Shown: piece by piece, positions 19,443 to 29,559 of the stretch | How the letters are laid out: every line of letters starts with the position of its first letter | Numbering within the stretch: position 1 is the first letter of the stretch | Assembly (NCBI GenBank): GCA_944392885.1 | Contig: CALXYG010000003.1 | Location: 1-44,657, forward strand | Origin: an uncultured Clostridia bacterium | GTDB lineage: Bacteria; Bacillota; Clostridia; TANB77; CAG-508 | Reading direction: 5' to 3' | DNA: 44,657 nucleotides | Notes under the pieces: model-generated | Told to the model about the DNA's origin: nothing | What the model saw: only the letters and a program-made list of their open reading frames with translations | Database searches by the model: none | Position numbers and translations under genes: made by a program

Positions 19443-20645
19443 ATGGCTAAAGCAAAATTTGAAAGAACAAAGCCACACGTTAACATTGGTACAATCGGAC
19501 ATGTTGACCATGGTAAAACAACAACAACAGCTGCTATTACAAAATATTTAGGATTATTAGGAAAAGCTCAATACACAGCTTATGATCAAATCGATGGAGC
19601 TCCAGAAGAAAAAGCAAGAGGAATCACAATCAATACAGCCCATGTTGAATATGAAACAGAAAACAGACATTATGCACACGTTGACTGCCCAGGACACGCA
19701 GACTATGTAAAAAATATGATTACAGGTGCTGCACAAATGGATGGAGCTATCTTAGTTGTATCTGCTGCTGATGGTCCAATGCCTCAAACAAGAGAGCATA
19801 TTCTTCTAGCTAGACAAGTAGGCGTTAAATATATCGTAGTTTATTTAAATAAGTGCGATATGGTTGACGATCCAGAATTACTTGAATTAGTTGAAATGGA
19901 AGTTAGAGACCTACTTAGCAAATATGAATTCCCAGGAGACGAAATTCCAATCGTTAAAGGTTCTTCATTAAAAGTATTAGAATCTAGTTCAACAGATCCA
20001 AATGCACCAGAATACGCTTGTATTAAAGAATTAATGGATGCAGTTGACAGCTACATCCCAACACCAGACAGACCAACAGATCAACCATTCTTAATGCCAG
20101 TTGAAGATGTTTTCACAATTACAGGACGTGGAACAGTTGCGACAGGTAGAGTAGAAAGAGGAGTTGTAAAAGTTTCTGATGAAGTTGAACTTGTTGGATT
20201 ATCAAAAGAAAGAAAGAAAACAGTTGTAACAGGAGTAGAAATGTTCCGTAAATTGTTAGATCAAGCAGAAGCTGGAGATAACATAGGTGTTCTATTAAGA
20301 GGTATTGATAGAAAAGATATTGAGAGAGGTCAAGTATTAGCAAAACCAGGAACAATTAATCCACATACAAAATTCAAATCTGAAGTCTACATTCTAACAA
20401 AAGAAGAAGGTGGACGTCACACACCATTCTTTAATGGTTATAGACCACAATTCTATTTCAGAACAACAGACGTTACAGGTGTTATTGAATTACCTACAGG
20501 AACAGAAATGGTTATGCCAGGTGATAATGTAACAATGACAATAGAACTTATCACACCTATAGCAATTGAAAAAGGATTAAGATTTGCTATTCGTGAAGGT
20601 GGTAGAACAGTTGGTTCTGGTATTGTTTCTGAAATAATAGAATAA
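19443..20645 (+). CDS. tuf: Elongation factor Tu
   Basis: Delivers aminoacyl-tRNA to the ribosomal A site. It has 400 residues with P-loop [46 protein letters not shown] and C-terminal MVMPGDNV. Codon use differs slightly from the surrounding genes, as expected for a highly expressed gene. It is followed by a strong terminator at 20689-20725. Confidence 0.98.
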   Translation: MAKAKFERTKPHVNIGTIGHVDHGKTTTTAAITKYLGLLGKAQYTAYDQIDGAPEEKARGITINTAHVEYETENRHYAHVDCPGHADYVKNMITGAAQMDGAILVVSAADGPMPQTREHILLARQVGVKYIVVYLNKCDMVDDPELLELVEMEVRDLLSKYEFPGDEIPIVKGSSLKVLESSSTDPNAPEYACIKELMDAVDSYIPTPDRPTDQPFLMPVEDVFTITGRGTVATGRVERGVVKVSDEVELVGLSKERKKTVVTGVEMFRKLLDQAEAGDNIGVLLRGIDRKDIERGQVLAKPGTINPHTKFKSEVYILTKEEGGRHTPFFNGYRPQFYFRTTDVTGVIELPTGTEMVMPGDNVTMTIELITPIAIEKGLRFAIREGGRTVGSGIVSEIIE

Positions 20646-20688
20646 TATAAAGAAACTATTAGATAAAATTAGTTTTAAAATCAAATGT

Positions 20689-20725
20689 AAAAGAAAGAAC
20701 TGTATTTATATGGTTCTTTCTTTTA
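20689..20725 (+). terminator. Rho-independent terminator after tuf
   Basis: Arms AAAAGAAAGAAC (20689-20700) and GTTCTTTCTTTT (20713-20724). Confidence 0.85.
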
Positions 20726-20760
20726 TTGTATGGTCAAAATCGCAGATTTTTTCGGAACAA

Positions 20761-20823
20761 CAAGGTTAAGTTACCTTGATTCGTGCGGTTTGCGAAGCAA
20801 ACCTGTACATGTGGCGAAGCCAC
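20761..20823. repeat. Cluster of three tandem mini-hairpins
   Basis: CAAGGT/ACCTTG (20761-20778), GGTTTGC-GAA-GCAAACC (20787-20803) and GTGGC-GAA-GCCAC (20811-20823). The last two have the GCGAAGC core, which is known to form an exceptionally stable mini-hairpin in DNA. The segment is visibly richer in G/C than its surroundings. Function unknown. Confidence 0.6.
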
Positions 20824-21046
20824 TTTTCTTATTGTAGAAAATGGATTTATAGTTTTAAAAAAATAGTAGAAATAATTGCTAATACAGAAATAAAAATTTT
20901 ATAAAAAGCGCAGACTTATTATTGCAATTTATAAAATTGTACGACCTGGTCAAAAAGTATTGCTTTTTTTAAAATTAAATAATAAAATAAAACTATCATA
21001 AATATAATATTAAAAAATTATTTAACTTGGAAGGAGTAACATTAGC

Positions 21047-22072
21047 ATGACAATTATTTTAGATGCTATGGGGGGAGATAATGCTCCAGATGCAGCAATA
21101 AAAGGTGCAATAAAAGCAGCAAAAGAAATTGAATCAGATATTTTACTTGTAGGAGACAAGGAAATTATTTTAGAACGTATCAAAGCCTTATATGGAACAG
21201 ACACAGTAGACAATTTATCAAATAAAATTAAGATAAAACACGCTTCGCAAAGCATAGAAATGGAAGATATACCAACAGAAGCAATAAAACACAAAAAAGA
21301 TTCCTCTATGGTAGTTGGATTTAATTTACTAAAAGAAGATAAGGGGCATGTATTTATTTCAGCAGGTAACTCAGGAGCATTATTAACAGGAGCGACTTTA
21401 TTAGTAGGAAGGATAAAAGGTATTGATAGACCTGCTATAGCACCAATGCTTCCAGCATACAAAAAAGGACTAATGTTAATGGATGCCGGAGCTAACACAA
21501 ACTGCAAACCAATGAATCTAGTGCAATTTGCACAAATGGCTACAATTTATTTAAGAAATAACTATAAAATTGAGCAACCAGTTATTGGATTATTAAATAT
21601 TGGAACTGAACCAACTAAAGGAAATGAATTAATAAAAGAAACATATCAAATATTAAGCGTAAAATCTAAAGAATTGGGAATTAATTTTGCTGGAAACATC
21701 GAGGGAAGGGATGCATTCTCAGGAAAAATTGATGCATTAATTACAGATGGATTTACAGGCAATGTGTTTTTAAAAACAGTAGAAGGATTTGGAAAATTAG
21801 TAAAGAAAAATCTAACCGAAAGTCTAAAGAAAAACATATTAAGTATGATAGCTGCAACCTCAGCATTACCAGCAATAAATCGTTTCAAAAAAACAATGGA
21901 CTATAAAGAATATGGAGGAGCATTATTCCTAGGAGTGAAAAAGCCTGTAGTTAAAGCACATGGAAGTAGTGATGAATATTTATTTTACTTTACAATAAAA
22001 CAAGCAGAGCAATTTGCTAAAAGTAAGGCTGTAGAAAAAATGAAGGTGGAATTTGAAGCTATACAAAAATAA
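21047..22072 (+). CDS. plsX: Phosphate acyltransferase PlsX
   Basis: Converts acyl-ACP to acyl phosphate, the first step of phospholipid synthesis with PlsY. It has 341 residues with ILDAMGGDNAPDA at the N-terminus, GNSGALLTGATLLVGRIKGI, PAIAPMLP, GANTNCKP, LLNIGTE and NIEGRD. The next gene is acpP, whose product supplies the substrate. ATG 21047 is ten bases after AAGGAG. Confidence 0.97.
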   Translation: MTIILDAMGGDNAPDAAIKGAIKAAKEIESDILLVGDKEIILERIKALYGTDTVDNLSNKIKIKHASQSIEMEDIPTEAIKHKKDSSMVVGFNLLKEDKGHVFISAGNSGALLTGATLLVGRIKGIDRPAIAPMLPAYKKGLMLMDAGANTNCKPMNLVQFAQMATIYLRNNYKIEQPVIGLLNIGTEPTKGNELIKETYQILSVKSKELGINFAGNIEGRDAFSGKIDALITDGFTGNVFLKTVEGFGKLVKKNLTESLKKNILSMIAATSALPAINRFKKTMDYKEYGGALFLGVKKPVVKAHGSSDEYLFYFTIKQAEQFAKSKAVEKMKVEFEAIQK

Positions 22073-22177
22073 AAAAATACTTGACTTTTTATAATTCATA
22101 TATTATTGTGTATACATATTAATTTGTTATTAAATTTAAAGTGGCTAGCAAAACTTGAGGGGAGGTGAACTTATTTC

Positions 22178-22417
22178 ATGAGTTCAGAAGAAATTTTTGA
22201 GAAAGTAAAAAATATCATTGTTGAACAATTAGGAGTTGCTGAAACTGCTGTTACAACAGAAGCATCTTTTATAGATGACTTAGGTGCAGATTCATTAGAC
22301 ATAGTAGAATTAGTAATGGCATTAGAAGAAGAATTTGATATGGAAATTCCAGATGCTGATGCTGAAAAAGTAGTTACAGTTGGAGATGTTGTAGATTACA
22401 TAAAAGAAAATGTTTAA
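22178..22417 (+). CDS. acpP: Acyl carrier protein
   Basis: 79 residues. The phosphopantetheine attachment serine is Ser39 in [12 protein letters not shown]. It is acidic and four-helical like other ACPs. ATG 22178 behind GGGGAGGTG. It follows plsX after 105 bases, which contain a possible -35 box (TTGACT at 22082) without a good -10. Confidence 0.97.
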   Translation: MSSEEIFEKVKNIIVEQLGVAETAVTTEASFIDDLGADSLDIVELVMALEEEFDMEIPDADAEKVVTVGDVVDYIKENV

Positions 22418-22424
22418 ACAAAAG

Positions 22425-22449
22425 AAAGGCTTAATAAAAGCCTTTTTTT
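22425..22449 (+). terminator. Rho-independent terminator after acpP
   Basis: AAAGGCTT (22425-22432) and AAGCCTTT (22438-22445) followed by a T run. Confidence 0.85.
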
Positions 22450-22482
22450 AAGTTATAGGAATATTATTTCCTATAACTTAAA
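22447..22482. repeat. Intergenic palindrome, second near-perfect copy
   Basis: TTTAAGTTATAGGAA (22447-22461) and TTCCTATAACTTAAA (22468-22482). It overlaps the T-tract of the acpP terminator and shares the core AAGTTATAGGAA with the copy at 15743. Confidence 0.75.
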
Positions 22483-22545
22483 AAATTTGTGGGACACTTT
22501 AGAAGAATACTTAGCAAACTTTTCTTAAAGAAGGAATAATAGTTA

Positions 22546-22574
22546 TTGCAAAACCTAAAAGAACATTATATAAT
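22546..22574 (+). promoter_or_regulatory. Predicted sigma-A promoter of rnc
   Basis: TTGCAA (22546-22551), 17-base spacer, TATAAT (22569-22574), 27 bases before the rnc ATG. Confidence 0.75.
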
Positions 22575-22601
22575 AATAGCAAAATTAATGGAGATGATTT
22601 A

Positions 22602-23276
22602 ATGAACATAAAAGTGTTTCAAAAGGAGATAGGGATATACTTTAAAAATGAGCAATTATTGGAAAAAGCATTAACACATACTTCTTATGCATATGAACAA
22701 AATGTGGAAAGCAATGAAAAACTAGAATTTTTAGGTGATGCAATTTTAGAATATGTTATTAGTGACTATCTTTTTAATAATTTCAGTCATTTAACAGAAG
22801 GAGAAATGACTAAAGTTAGGGCAGGGTGTGTATGTGAAGAAAGCCTGTATAATATTGCAGTTAAACATAACTTTATTGATTTTTTAAACTTAGGGAAAAG
22901 CGAACTATCATCTAATGGAAATAAAAGACAAGCTGTCTTAGCAGATAGTGTAGAAGCTGTAATTGCTGCTATTTACATAGACAATGGACTAGAAAGTGCA
23001 AAAAAATTTATAATTAACAACTTAAAAGAAGCTGTAGAAAATGCAAGTAAAAACGTTGGACAAAAGGACTACAAAACTGTATTACAGGAAAAATTGCAAG
23101 AACATGGTGATATTAATATTAAATATAAAACTGTTAAAGAAGAAGGACCAGATCATAATAAGAAATTTACAGTGGAACTTTGGGTTAATGGAAAATCAAT
23201 TACATCAGGAGAAGGACCAAGCAAAAAAATGGCGGAAATGCAAGCTGCTAAAAAAGCATTAGAAAATAGGAGGTAA
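22602..23276 (+). CDS. rnc: Ribonuclease III
   Basis: Double-strand RNA endonuclease for rRNA and mRNA processing, 224 residues. The catalytic signature is NEKLEFLGDAILEYVIS (about residues 38-54), with DSVEAVIAAIYID (Glu and Asp for metal binding) and a C-terminal dsRNA-binding domain (DYKTVLQEKLQ to KKMAEMQAAKKAL). ATG 22602 with RBS GGAG. It is adjacent to the radical SAM gene, one base apart. Confidence 0.97.
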   Translation: MNIKVFQKEIGIYFKNEQLLEKALTHTSYAYEQNVESNEKLEFLGDAILEYVISDYLFNNFSHLTEGEMTKVRAGCVCEESLYNIAVKHNFIDFLNLGKSELSSNGNKRQAVLADSVEAVIAAIYIDNGLESAKKFIINNLKEAVENASKNVGQKDYKTVLQEKLQEHGDINIKYKTVKEEGPDHNKKFTVELWVNGKSITSGEGPSKKMAEMQAAKKALENRR

Positions 23277-23277
23277 T

Positions 23278-24342
23278 ATGAAAAAGAAATACATCATTCC
23301 AATATTTGTACCACATTTAGGATGCCCCATGAATTGTACATTTTGTAATCAAAAAACAATTTCTGGTAAGCAAAAGCAAGTAACAAAAGATGATGTAAAG
23401 AAAACTATAGAATATTATTTAGATAACTTTGAAGGGAAACAAGAAGTAGAGGTTGCTTTTTTTGGTGGAAGTTTTACAGGAATTGAAGAGGAAAAACAAG
23501 AGGAATTGTTACAAACAGCTTACGAATATATAAAGCTTGGAAAAGTACATAGTATTCGTATTTCTACAAGACCTGATTACATCACTAAAAATATTTTGAA
23601 AAGATTAAAAAAGTATAAAGTAGTTACTATTGAATTAGGAGTACAATCCTCAAATGATTATATTCTAAAAAAATGCCAGAGGGGACACACTTTTGAAGAT
23701 GTAAAAAATGCTTCAAAATTAATACGTAGATATGGATTTATATTAGGACACCAAATTATGGTGGGATTACCTGAAAGTACAAGATTAGATGAAAAAAACA
23801 CGGCAAGAGATATTTCTAAGCTAAAACCTAAAATAGTTAGAATTTATCCAGTATTAATAGTAAAAGGCACAAAACTGGAAGAAGAATATATAAAGGGAGA
23901 ATATGAACCGTTATCTCTTTTACAAGCTGTAGAAATATGTAAAGAGTTATATTATTTTTTTAAAATAAAACATATTGACGTTATTCGAATGGGATTACAA
24001 AATACAGAGACAATTTCTTCTCCGCAAAACGTAAAAAGCGAAGTAATAGCAGGGCCATATCATGAGGCATTTGGACAATTAGTAGAAGATGCTATTTGGT
24101 ATGATAGCATTTTGGAAAAAATAAAATCATTTAATGTAAAAGTAAAAGAAGTAGCCATAAAAATAAATAGTGCTAATGTAAATAATGTAGTAGGGCATAA
24201 AAAAGAAAACATAAGAAAATTAAAAGAATTATATGATGTAGATGTAAAGGTTATCCAAGATAAAACAATGAAAAATGGAAAATTTGATGTTAATATTATA
24301 AAAACATATTCAGATTTTTTAGAAGAAAAAAACAAAAAATAA
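23278..24342 (+). CDS. Radical SAM protein, Elp3-like family next to rnc
   Basis: 354 residues with the radical SAM cluster motif in HLGCPMNCTFCNQK (Cys-x3-... Cys-x2-Cys) near residues 15-25, AFFGGSFTGIE, and ELGVQSSNDYILKKCQRGHT typical of the COG1243-like group. It lacks the acetyltransferase domain of true Elp3. It lies directly after rnc, as in many Clostridia where smc comes next; here smc is absent. Substrate unknown, although tRNA modification is a reasonable guess from the family. Confidence 0.8.
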   Translation: MKKKYIIPIFVPHLGCPMNCTFCNQKTISGKQKQVTKDDVKKTIEYYLDNFEGKQEVEVAFFGGSFTGIEEEKQEELLQTAYEYIKLGKVHSIRISTRPDYITKNILKRLKKYKVVTIELGVQSSNDYILKKCQRGHTFEDVKNASKLIRRYGFILGHQIMVGLPESTRLDEKNTARDISKLKPKIVRIYPVLIVKGTKLEEEYIKGEYEPLSLLQAVEICKELYYFFKIKHIDVIRMGLQNTETISSPQNVKSEVIAGPYHEAFGQLVEDAIWYDSILEKIKSFNVKVKEVAIKINSANVNNVVGHKKENIRKLKELYDVDVKVIQDKTMKNGKFDVNIIKTYSDFLEEKNKK

Positions 24343-24357
24343 AAGAATAAATTATAT

Positions 24358-24392
24358 AAAAATCACCAATACTTTAAGTATAGGTGATTTTT
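24358..24392 (+). promoter_or_regulatory. Near-perfect hairpin that covers the ribosome binding site of the next gene
   Basis: AAAAATCACC (24358-24367) pairs with GGTGATTTTT (24383-24392), with the inside also complementary (ATACTT/AAGTAT). The right arm contains the AGGTGA RBS and ends at the base before the ATG at 24393. It may act both as terminator for the radical SAM gene and as a translational switch for the next one. Confidence 0.65.
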
Positions 24393-25259
24393 ATGAAAAT
24401 GCAACAAAAACGTTTATTAATTAGAATAAAAAAATTTTTTATAGAATTAATACAAATTGTATGTGGTACTGCTATTATGGCAATAGGTACTTCTTTTTTC
24501 TTGCTACCAAATAAACTCTCATCAGGTGGATTTTCAGGGGTTTCTACGATTTTATATTATTTATTTGATTTCCCACTTGGTACTAGTATGTTTTTATTAA
24601 ATATTCCTCTATTTATTTTTTCTTTTTTCAGAAATGGAAGAAAATTTTTCTTAAAATCCATTATAGGAACATTTTCGCTTTCATTTTTTATAGATTTATT
24701 CGAACAATTTAATCAACTTACTCAAGATCAATTATTAGCATGCATCTATGGTGGAATTACAATAGGAATAGGTACGGCAATTATATTAAAAGCAGATGCT
24801 TCTACTGGTGGAAGTGATTTGCTTGCGCAGATAATAAGAAGATTTAAACCAGAATATAGAGCAGGAAATCTTATTGTGTTAATGGATACAATAATTGTTG
24901 GAATGAATGTAATCGCATTTAAACAGATTGAAATTGCACTATACTCGGCAATTGCTATTTATATTATGGGAAAAGTAATCGATATCTTTTTAGAGGGAAT
25001 GTATTTTACAAAAATGATTTATATTGTATCAGAGAAATATAAAGAAATAGCCAAGGAAATTGGAGACAAGGTTGAAAGAGGTACTACAGGATTATATGCA
25101 AAAGGAATGTATACAAATGAAGAAAAAATGTTATTACTTTGTGTAGTTGGTAGAGGTGAAGTTGCTAGTATTCGTAAAATTGTAAAAGAAACAGACAAAA
25201 AAGCCTTTTTAATTATAAGTAACGCAAGAGAGGTATTCGGAAAAGGGTTTAAAAGTTAA
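24393..25259 (+). CDS. YitT family membrane protein (DUF161/DUF2179)
   Basis: About 288 residues with five to six membrane segments in the first about 190 residues (LIQIVCGTAIMAIGTSFFLL onward; LSSGGFSGVSTILYYL and ADASTGGSDLLAQIIRR are typical motifs), then a soluble C-terminal domain ending in EVFGKGFK. The family is common in Firmicutes; its function is not established. ATG 24393 is preferred over GTG 24384 because the AGGTGA lies five bases before it. The RBS is inside a hairpin. Confidence 0.9.
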   Translation: MKMQQKRLLIRIKKFFIELIQIVCGTAIMAIGTSFFLLPNKLSSGGFSGVSTILYYLFDFPLGTSMFLLNIPLFIFSFFRNGRKFFLKSIIGTFSLSFFIDLFEQFNQLTQDQLLACIYGGITIGIGTAIILKADASTGGSDLLAQIIRRFKPEYRAGNLIVLMDTIIVGMNVIAFKQIEIALYSAIAIYIMGKVIDIFLEGMYFTKMIYIVSEKYKEIAKEIGDKVERGTTGLYAKGMYTNEEKMLLLCVVGRGEVASIRKIVKETDKKAFLIISNAREVFGKGFKS

Positions 25260-25272
25260 TGGTATACCTTTA

Positions 25273-25301
25273 TTGAAATCCATATAATTGTATGATAAAA
25301 T
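25273..25301 (+). promoter_or_regulatory. Predicted promoter of the DNA repair group
   Basis: TTGAAA (25273-25278), 17-base spacer, TAAAAT (25296-25301). An ATG at 25292 lies within this promoter, so the later start at 25322 is preferred for the glycosylase. Confidence 0.65.
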
Positions 25302-25321
25302 ACAAAATAGTGGGTGATGAA

Positions 25322-26188
25322 ATGAAAGAACAAAGTTACATTTTAGAAAATAGCACTTCTTTTGAACCAGAGCAAATTTTTGAATGTGGACAATGTTTTC
25401 GCTGGCAAAGAGAGGAAGATAGGAGTTATACAGGTGTTTTTGGTAGAAATGTAATAAACGTAAAAAAAGAAAAAAACAAGATAATATTTACAGGAATCTG
25501 TGAAAAAGATATAAAAGAATTGTGTTGGAGCTATTTCGACTTAGAGCGTGATTATGAAGCTATGAAAAAAGTACTCAAGCAAGTTGATAAAACTATGTTA
25601 GATAGTATTTCATATGGGAGTGGAATTCGTTTGTTAAATCAAGATATATGGGAAACATTGATTTCATTTATTATATCTGCTAATAATAATATTCCACGAA
25701 TTAAGAAAATTATCGAAAATTTAGCAAGAACGTATGGTAATCCAATCAAATGGAAAGATAAAACCTATTATACATTTCCTACTCCAAAGCAATTAGAACA
25801 CGTTACTACTTTGGAGTTTAGAAAATTAGGATTAGGTTTTAGAGACAAATACATAGAAAATGTCACAAAGAAAATATTACATAATGAGATTAGTTTTGAA
25901 GAGCTCTCAAAAATAAAAGAAACAGAAAAGCTAAGAGAAAAATTAATGCAATTTAATGGAGTCGGAGAAAAAGTAGCAGATTGTGTATTATTGTTTTCTA
26001 CTTTAAAAAGATTAGATGTCTTTCCAATTGATGTATGGGTAAGGCGTGTTATGCAGGAGTTATATTTCCCAGAAGCGGATGAAAAATCAGTAGATAAAAA
26101 ACAAATTAAAAAAATGGCAGAAATTAAATTTCGTAATTTATCAGGACTTGCACAACAATATTTGTTCTATTGGAGAAGAGCAGCATAA
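25322..26188 (+). CDS. 8-oxoguanine DNA glycosylase / AP lyase (OGG1 type)
   Basis: 288 residues. Helix-hairpin-helix segment FNGVGEKVADCVLLFS with the catalytic Lys in GEKVADC and the catalytic Asp in FPIDVWVRR, as in OGG1 (GVGTKVADC, VPVDVH). The N-terminal domain has FECGQCFRWQRE, another family signature. Removes 8-oxoguanine opposite C. ATG 25322 with GGGTGA upstream. It is followed after 18 bases by addB. Confidence 0.93.
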   Translation: MKEQSYILENSTSFEPEQIFECGQCFRWQREEDRSYTGVFGRNVINVKKEKNKIIFTGICEKDIKELCWSYFDLERDYEAMKKVLKQVDKTMLDSISYGSGIRLLNQDIWETLISFIISANNNIPRIKKIIENLARTYGNPIKWKDKTYYTFPTPKQLEHVTTLEFRKLGLGFRDKYIENVTKKILHNEISFEELSKIKETEKLREKLMQFNGVGEKVADCVLLFSTLKRLDVFPIDVWVRRVMQELYFPEADEKSVDKKQIKKMAEIKFRNLSGLAQQYLFYWRRAA

Positions 26189-26206
26189 TCAAAAAGGAGA
26201 AATGAA

Positions 26207-29200
26207 ATGAGCTTAATAATAATATATGGTAGAGCTGGAACAGGAAAAAGTAAAGTCTGTTTTGAAGAAATAAAAAATAAATCTCAAGAAAAAAAGGTAA
26301 GCTATATGATTACCCCAGAGCAGTTCTCATTTACTGCTGAACAAAAATTGTTAGAAACTTTAGATTCACGGAAGCAGTCTCTATGCAGAAATTATTACAT
26401 TTGGTCGTATGGCAAGTCGTGTATTAGAAGAAGTTGGAGGAACAGGAAAAAAACTTCTCTCGGAAAATGGAAAGAGGATGTTGTTTTACAATATACTAAC
26501 TAGTGGCAAAGATAAACTCACATTTCTAGGAAAAACAGAAGAAAATATAGAAATAATCATGCAAACAATATCAGAATTTAAAAAACATTGTTTATCTTTA
26601 GATACACTAAAAAAGGTTATAGAACGAATAAATAATGAAAAATTAAGTCTTAAACTACAGGACATATATTATTGTTATCAAAATTTTCAAGAGCAAATGG
26701 GAGATACATATATTGAAGAAAATGACATCTTAGGATTATTCCCTGAAAAAGTAAAAAGTAGTAGGATGTTTCAAAATGCAAGTGTATTCATAGACGAATT
26801 TTCTGGTTTTACACTGCAAGAATATGCTGCAATTGAAGCTATTATGAAACAAGCAGATGAAGTAATAGTTACAATTGCAAGTGATAATATAGAAAACACA
26901 TCAAAAGAAAACTTATTTTATACAAATAATATAATGGCACAAAAATTAATCGAAATTGCAAAAAAGAACCACATCACTATAGAAAAACCAGTTTACTTAG
27001 AAAAAGCATATCGTTTTAAAAATGAAGAACTTTCTTTATTAGAAAAAAACCTGTATGATTTCCCAGAAGAACAGCAAATAGAGCAACCAAAACATATTCA
27101 TCTAGGATTAACATCTAATCCGTACACAGAAGTAGAAAAAGTTGCAAGACAAATAACAACATTAACAAGAGAAAAAGGTTATTATTACAGAGATATTGCA
27201 GTTATTACGAAAAATACAGAGGAATATGTAGCACTTATCAAAGCAATTTTTCGTTCATATGATATTCCTAATTTTATTGACGAAAAAAAAGAATTGAGTC
27301 AAAACATATTAATTCGATATATACTTTCTGTATTGGAGATATTAAGCAAAGGTTGGAGATTAGAGGATGTTTTATCAGCATTGAAAACAGGATTTTTTCC
27401 AATTACAAGAGAAGATGAGCAAGAATTAGAAAATTATGTGATACGTTGGGGAATAAAAGGAAAAGCCTGGTATGAAAAAGATTGGAAATATGGATTGGAA
27501 ACTGAAGAAGAACAAAAAAGAATAAATCAAATCAGAAAAAAAGTTGTAGAGCCTATTGTAAAATTAAAAGAAGACTTAGGACGATCAAAAACTATTCGTA
27601 TAGTAAGCCAAAAGTTGTATGAATATTTAAAAGAAACTAATGTTGAAGAAGCTGTAAAACAAAAAGTAAATAGTTTAATATTAACTGGTGAAATAGAAAT
27701 TGCTAAAGAATATATTTCAAGTCTAGAAATGGTTATAAAAGTTTTAGATGACATGGTTGATATAATAGGAAATGAACAAATTTCTTTTGAAAAACAATTA
27801 GCAATACTAAAAATTGGATTTAGTGGAAATGTTCTAGGTGCGATTCCAGCGACACTAGACCAAGTAATTGTTGGAGATGTTGAAAGAAGTAGGAGCCATA
27901 AAGTAAAAGCAGTATTTATTTTGGGAATAAACGATGGTATATTTCCAAGCAATCAAAAAGAAGAAGGTTTTCTAAATGATATAGATAGAAAATCACTTAA
28001 GGAAATGGGAATTGAACTAGCCAAAGACAGCATGGAGAACTTATATGAAGAACAATTTTCTATATATAAGGCATTTACAATTGCAGAAGAAGAATTATAT
28101 TTATCATATCCATCAACTGACAAACAGGGTAGTGCTCTTAGACCATCTAGATTTATAAAAAAAGTAAAAAAGATATTCCCAAATCTAATAGAACAAAGCG
28201 ATGTAATAAAACAGCCTTTGGAAATTGTTAATAAACGAGTTACATTTGATAATTTGTTAATAGCTATGCAAAGTGGAGAGATGAACGAAACATGGCAAAC
28301 TGTTTTAGAACTATACAAAAAAGACAACCAGTGGAATGGGCGATTACAAGCAGCATTAAAGGGAAGGGAAGATACAAATCTACCATCTAAAATTAATGAG
28401 GAAAACATTAAAAAACTTTATGGGAATGTGCTTAAAACAAGTGTTTCCAAACTAGAACAATACCGTAAATGTCCTTTTTCATTCCATTTAAAATATGGGT
28501 TAAAATTAAAAGAACCACCAGAATTTGCCATAAAATCGATAGATACAGGATCGTTCATGCATGAAGCAATTGCACGATTTTTTGAGCTAATTGAAGAAAA
28601 CAATTTAGACTACAAACAGCTAGAAGACTCATCTATAAAACAACTGGTGCAAAATGTTTTACAAGAGCAATTATCATTAAGTAAAAATGGATTATTTAAT
28701 AGTACACCAAAATTTCAGAATTTAACAAGAAGATTAGGAAAAGTTATTGCAAAAGCAATAAAGCATATTATAGAACAACTTAAATTCAGTGACTTTAGAA
28801 TTGCAGGTACGGAAATTGAATTTTCAAAAGAGTCATCTTATGAACCAATGAGGTTTACTTTAGATACTGGTGAGGAAATAGAATTAACAGGGAAAATCGA
28901 CCGTATTGATATTGCCAAAGATAGTAGTGGGAAATATCTACGTATTATAGACTATAAATCTTCAGTTAAAAGTATTGACTTTGATGAAGTATTAGCAGGA
29001 GTACAGATTCAGTTATTAACTTATTTAGATGCTGCAATGCATATTGAACAAGCATTACCAGCAGGAGTATTCTACTTTTCATTAATTGACAATGTATTAA
29101 AAGCAAAAAGAAATAAAACTGATGAGGAAATCGAAAAAGAGTTAAAAAAACAGTTCAAATTAAATGGCATTTTATTGGCAGATATTCATGTGGTAAGAAT

Positions 29201-29534
29201 GATGGACAAAAAGTTAGAAAAAGGGTATTCAGACATAATTCCAGTTTTCTTAGACAAAAATGGACAACTAAGCTTAAATAAATCTAATGTATTAACATTA
29301 GAACAATTCAATGATTTACAAAAAAACACTAAAAACATAATAAAACAATTAAGCAAAGAAATACTAAGCGGTAATATAGAAATGAAACCGTATCGTAATA
29401 AATCAAAACAAACTGCTTGTGAGTATTGTCCATATAAGAACATATGCCATTTTTCACCAAATAAAAAGGGAAATGAATATTTTACTATAAAACCATTAGA
29501 GAAAAAACTTATTAATAATCATTCAAATGTATAA
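26207..29534 (+). CDS. addB: ATP-dependent helicase/nuclease subunit AddB, read through a +1 shift at CGG
   Basis: Subunit of AddAB, which processes double-strand breaks for recombination. The first 54 codons hold the P-loop GRAGTGKS (8-15) and ITPEQFSFTAEQKLL. CGG at 26369-26371 must be passed by +1 to continue as SGSSLYAEIITFGRMASRVLEE, giving a 1108-residue protein, the usual size. The C-terminal half has the RecB-like nuclease motifs (GKIDRID, IIDYKSS) and the iron-sulfur cysteines (YRKCPFSFHL and CEYCPYKNICHF). Two overlapping frames (26207-26503 and 26409-29534) would otherwise look like two genes. addA is not in the window. Confidence 0.93.
26369..26371 (+). other. In-frame CGG, +1 recoding site in addB
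   Basis: Codon 55. Context TCA CGG AAG, restored TCA-(C)GGA-AGC. It restores TLDSGSSLYAEIITFGRM. The 0 frame runs 44 codons further before a stop with an unrelated sequence. Confidence 0.9.
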
Positions 29535-29559
29535 AAAAGTAATTAAAATGGAGGAAAAA

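Larger units (their letters stand above)
20646..21046 (+). other. tuf-plsX intergenic region
   Basis: 400 bases without a convincing gene. It contains the tuf terminator, a cluster of three small hairpins (20761-20823) listed separately, and A/T-rich sequence with no clear promoter match before plsX. Confidence 0.6.

Noticed and set aside
22082-22110. Promoter before acpP (TTGACT with downstream TATTAT)
   Set aside because: The spacer is 14 bases or less for the best -10, so it was not listed as a feature.
25292-25321. Start of the 8-oxoguanine glycosylase at ATG 25292
   Set aside because: This ATG lies within the predicted promoter -10 region and has no RBS; ATG 25322 has one.
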